Shown: positions 31,106 to 32,729 of the stretch, one piece after another
Position numbering within the stretch: position 1 is the stretch's first letter
Layout of the letters: each line of letters begins with the position of its first letter
Origin: Deltaproteobacteria bacterium
Lineage (GTDB): Bacteria; Desulfobacterota; DSM-4660; Desulfatiglandales; Desulfatiglandaceae
Reading direction: 5' to 3'
Assembly (NCBI GenBank): GCA_021737425.1
Contig: JAIPDZ010000012.1
Span: 1-32,729 of the forward strand
DNA length: 32,729 nt
The notes under the pieces: generated by a model
The model's input: the letters and a program-made list of their open reading frames with translations, nothing else
Told to the model about the DNA's origin: nothing
Databases searched by the model: none
Made by a program: the position numbers and the translations under genes

Positions 31106-32668
31106 TCAGGTGGAAAGGGACTTTTCAGCGTATTTGGCCCTCAGCTTAGGCTTTTCGATTTTTCCGGTGGGACTCCTCGGCACTTCATCAAAGAGGATCT
31201 TTCTGGGACGCTTGTAGCGCGGCAACTGTTGTTCACAGAAAAGTGCGATTTCCTGCTCCGTGGGGGTCTCCCCTGCTTTGGGTTGGATCACGGCCACCAC
31301 GATTTCCCCCAGGCGATCATCTTTCGCGCCGATGACCGCGACGTCGTGTACCTGGGGATGTCCCAGGATCACCTCCTCCAGTTCCACGGGGAAGATGTTT
31401 TCCCCGCCACTGATGATGAGATCTTTTTTCCGATCCACCAGAAAGATGAACCCCTCCTCGTCGGTCTTTCCCAGATCGCCCGTATAAAGCCATCCGTCCT
31501 GAATCACCGTTTGGGTCAACTCCGGGTTCTTATAGTACCCCTTCATCACGCCCGGGCCTTTTACGATGATTTCGCCCACCTCGCCCCGGCCCACCTCGCC
31601 GCCCGTCTCTGACACGATCTTGGCGTCCCAAAAAAGGCTGGGCTTTCCAATGGCGCCCACCTTGTGCTCGTTTTCCGATCCCAAATGGATGATCCCCGGA
31701 CCGGTGGTTTCGCTCAATCCATAGACCGTATCGTATTCCATGTGAGGAAAATATTGCTTGAGGCGCTGGACCACCACCGGCGGTATGGATTGGGCCCCCA
31801 TGAAGGTCCGCCGCCATGGGCGCAGATCATACCTCTCCATTTGGATCTCTTTGCGGTCAAAGGCGTTTAGAAGATCAAAGGCCCAGGGAACCAGGAGAAA
31901 GACCATGGTTACTCCCTCTTTTGCCACGGTTTCCACAATATATGGGGGGGATATCTTCTCTGTGAGCAGCACCGAGCATCCGCCGCTCAACATGACGCCC
32001 AGCAGATGACCGATGGCGAGATGATACATGGGGGGCATCATCAAAAAACGATCCGAGGCCTTAAATCCGTGATTGACGGTCTCGGTTGCGGCCACACTCA
32101 TGAGGTTCTTGTGCCGGATCAGCACCGGTTTGGGTGCACCTGTGGTGCCGGAGGTGAAATAGAGGGCACATTCGTCCTCATCTGAGCGGTCCACTCTGAT
32201 GGGGCCGGGGTTCCCTGTCCTGACCAGCTCCTCCAGGGGAACAACATTTCGGGACTCATCCGGTCCGATCACGCTGTAAAAACGGACCGTATCAAGATCG
32301 CCTCCAAGCCCCTTCACCCGTTCTGCGTATTCTTCATCAAAGAAGAATGCCGAGGGCTCCGCCACCTGGGCACAATACCGAAGATCCTCGTCGTTAAACC
32401 GGAAGTTGAGGGGGACGGCCCAGGCCCCGGTCTTGAGCACCCCGAAATAGACCTCTAACCAACGGACGGAATTCCTCCCCAGGAGAAACACTTTATGGTG
32501 TTTCCGGATCCCTTCCTGTAAAAGGCGGTCGGCAATCCGGTCCGTCCGGTCCTGAAATTCGGCCCAGCTTATTTCGCTTCGATGGCCCGACACAGGGCGC
32601 ACCTCCACAAAAACAGGGGACTGGGGGGACAGATGGGCAAATTTGTCTACCACATCCAGCAGATTCAT
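31106..32668 (-). CDS. AMP-forming acyl-CoA ligase (ANL family), second copy type
   Basis: A 520-aa acyl-adenylating enzyme, clearly different in sequence from the ligase at 25856-27412. The P-loop reads YFTSGTTGAPKPV, with proline where most members have glycine (PKGV). The adenine motif is VYGLSETTGPG, the hinge LYTGDLGK...VDRKKDLIISGGENIFPVELEEV, and the catalytic lysine is in PRSPTGKIEKP. The start is set at the ATG at 32668 because GGAGGTGG lies 3-10 bases upstream; an ATG at 32686 has no such site. It could activate the acid brought in by the TRAP transporter encoded downstream on the same strand; this rests on position only. Confidence 0.94.
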   Translation of the reverse strand: MNLLDVVDKFAHLSPQSPVFVEVRPVSGHRSEISWAEFQDRTDRIADRLLQEGIRKHHKVFLLGRNSVRWLEVYFGVLKTGAWAVPLNFRFNDEDLRYCAQVAEPSAFFFDEEYAERVKGLGGDLDTVRFYSVIGPDESRNVVPLEELVRTGNPGPIRVDRSDEDECALYFTSGTTGAPKPVLIRHKNLMSVAATETVNHGFKASDRFLMMPPMYHLAIGHLLGVMLSGGCSVLLTEKISPPYIVETVAKEGVTMVFLLVPWAFDLLNAFDRKEIQMERYDLRPWRRTFMGAQSIPPVVVQRLKQYFPHMEYDTVYGLSETTGPGIIHLGSENEHKVGAIGKPSLFWDAKIVSETGGEVGRGEVGEIIVKGPGVMKGYYKNPELTQTVIQDGWLYTGDLGKTDEEGFIFLVDRKKDLIISGGENIFPVELEEVILGHPQVHDVAVIGAKDDRLGEIVVAVIQPKAGETPTEQEIALFCEQQLPRYKRPRKILFDEVPRSPTGKIEKPKLRAKYAEKSLST

Positions 32669-32729
32669 GGCCACCTCCGAATGCAAAGATGGGTTATACC
32701 AAAAGAAGGGGGATCAGGTCGCGGACATC

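Overview
The window looks like chromosomal DNA of an anaerobic, heterotrophic Desulfobacterota (deltaproteobacterial) bacterium. The signs are a multihaem cytochrome/HdrD-type membrane redox pair, an iron-sulfur flavoprotein, AMP-forming acyl-CoA ligases, a TRAP transporter, an ECF importer and a GAF histidine kinase with a cysteine-rich tail. The assignment is by gene content only; there is no rRNA, tRNA, CRISPR array, insertion sequence or phage gene in the window.

Region 1 (1-8412, + strand) reads as one long transcription unit with very short gaps. It runs: a 5'-truncated multihaem cytochrome c with a NarI/DsrM-like membrane part; an HdrD-like protein with two [4Fe-4S] and two CCG domains; an SsuABC/TauABC-type ABC importer (binding protein, permease, ATPase); an Isf-type iron-sulfur flavoprotein; a radical SAM protein of the MSMEG_0568 (NitD) type fused to a GNAT domain of the MSMEG_0567 (NitE) type; and an sll0787/NitF-type AIR-synthase-like protein. 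The last two are hallmark parts of the Nit1C (nitrilase / cyanide-assimilation) cluster. Here they stand without a visible nitrilase or flavin monooxygenase and are joined to an importer and a membrane redox module. This is the best candidate in the window for an undescribed system.

Region 2 (8413-14979) holds a small exported DUF2780 protein with its own promoter. On the - strand follow an orphan GAF histidine kinase translationally coupled to a lipoprotein-like alpha/beta hydrolase, a second such hydrolase and an Old Yellow Enzyme, with an unrecognised 138-aa protein and a methyltransferase upstream.

Region 3 (15173-20529, - strand) is a five-gene uptake operon: TonB-dependent receptor, a stand-alone protein resembling the N-terminal part of archaeal TiaS, a double-domain ECF ATPase, EcfT (TTG start) and a small S component. 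The substrate is unknown. A divergent promoter drives a secreted papain-family protease (20954-22252, +).

Region 4 (22287-32668, all - strand) is a catabolic/uptake segment: TetR regulator, a divergent adenine-deaminase-like amidohydrolase, a ketopantoate-reductase-family protein with changed substrate residues, an acyl-CoA ligase, a TRAP transporter (order Q-M-P), and a second acyl-CoA ligase. A strong hairpin lies behind the TRAP operon. The set suggests uptake and CoA activation of organic acids, with the TetR protein as a plausible local regulator.
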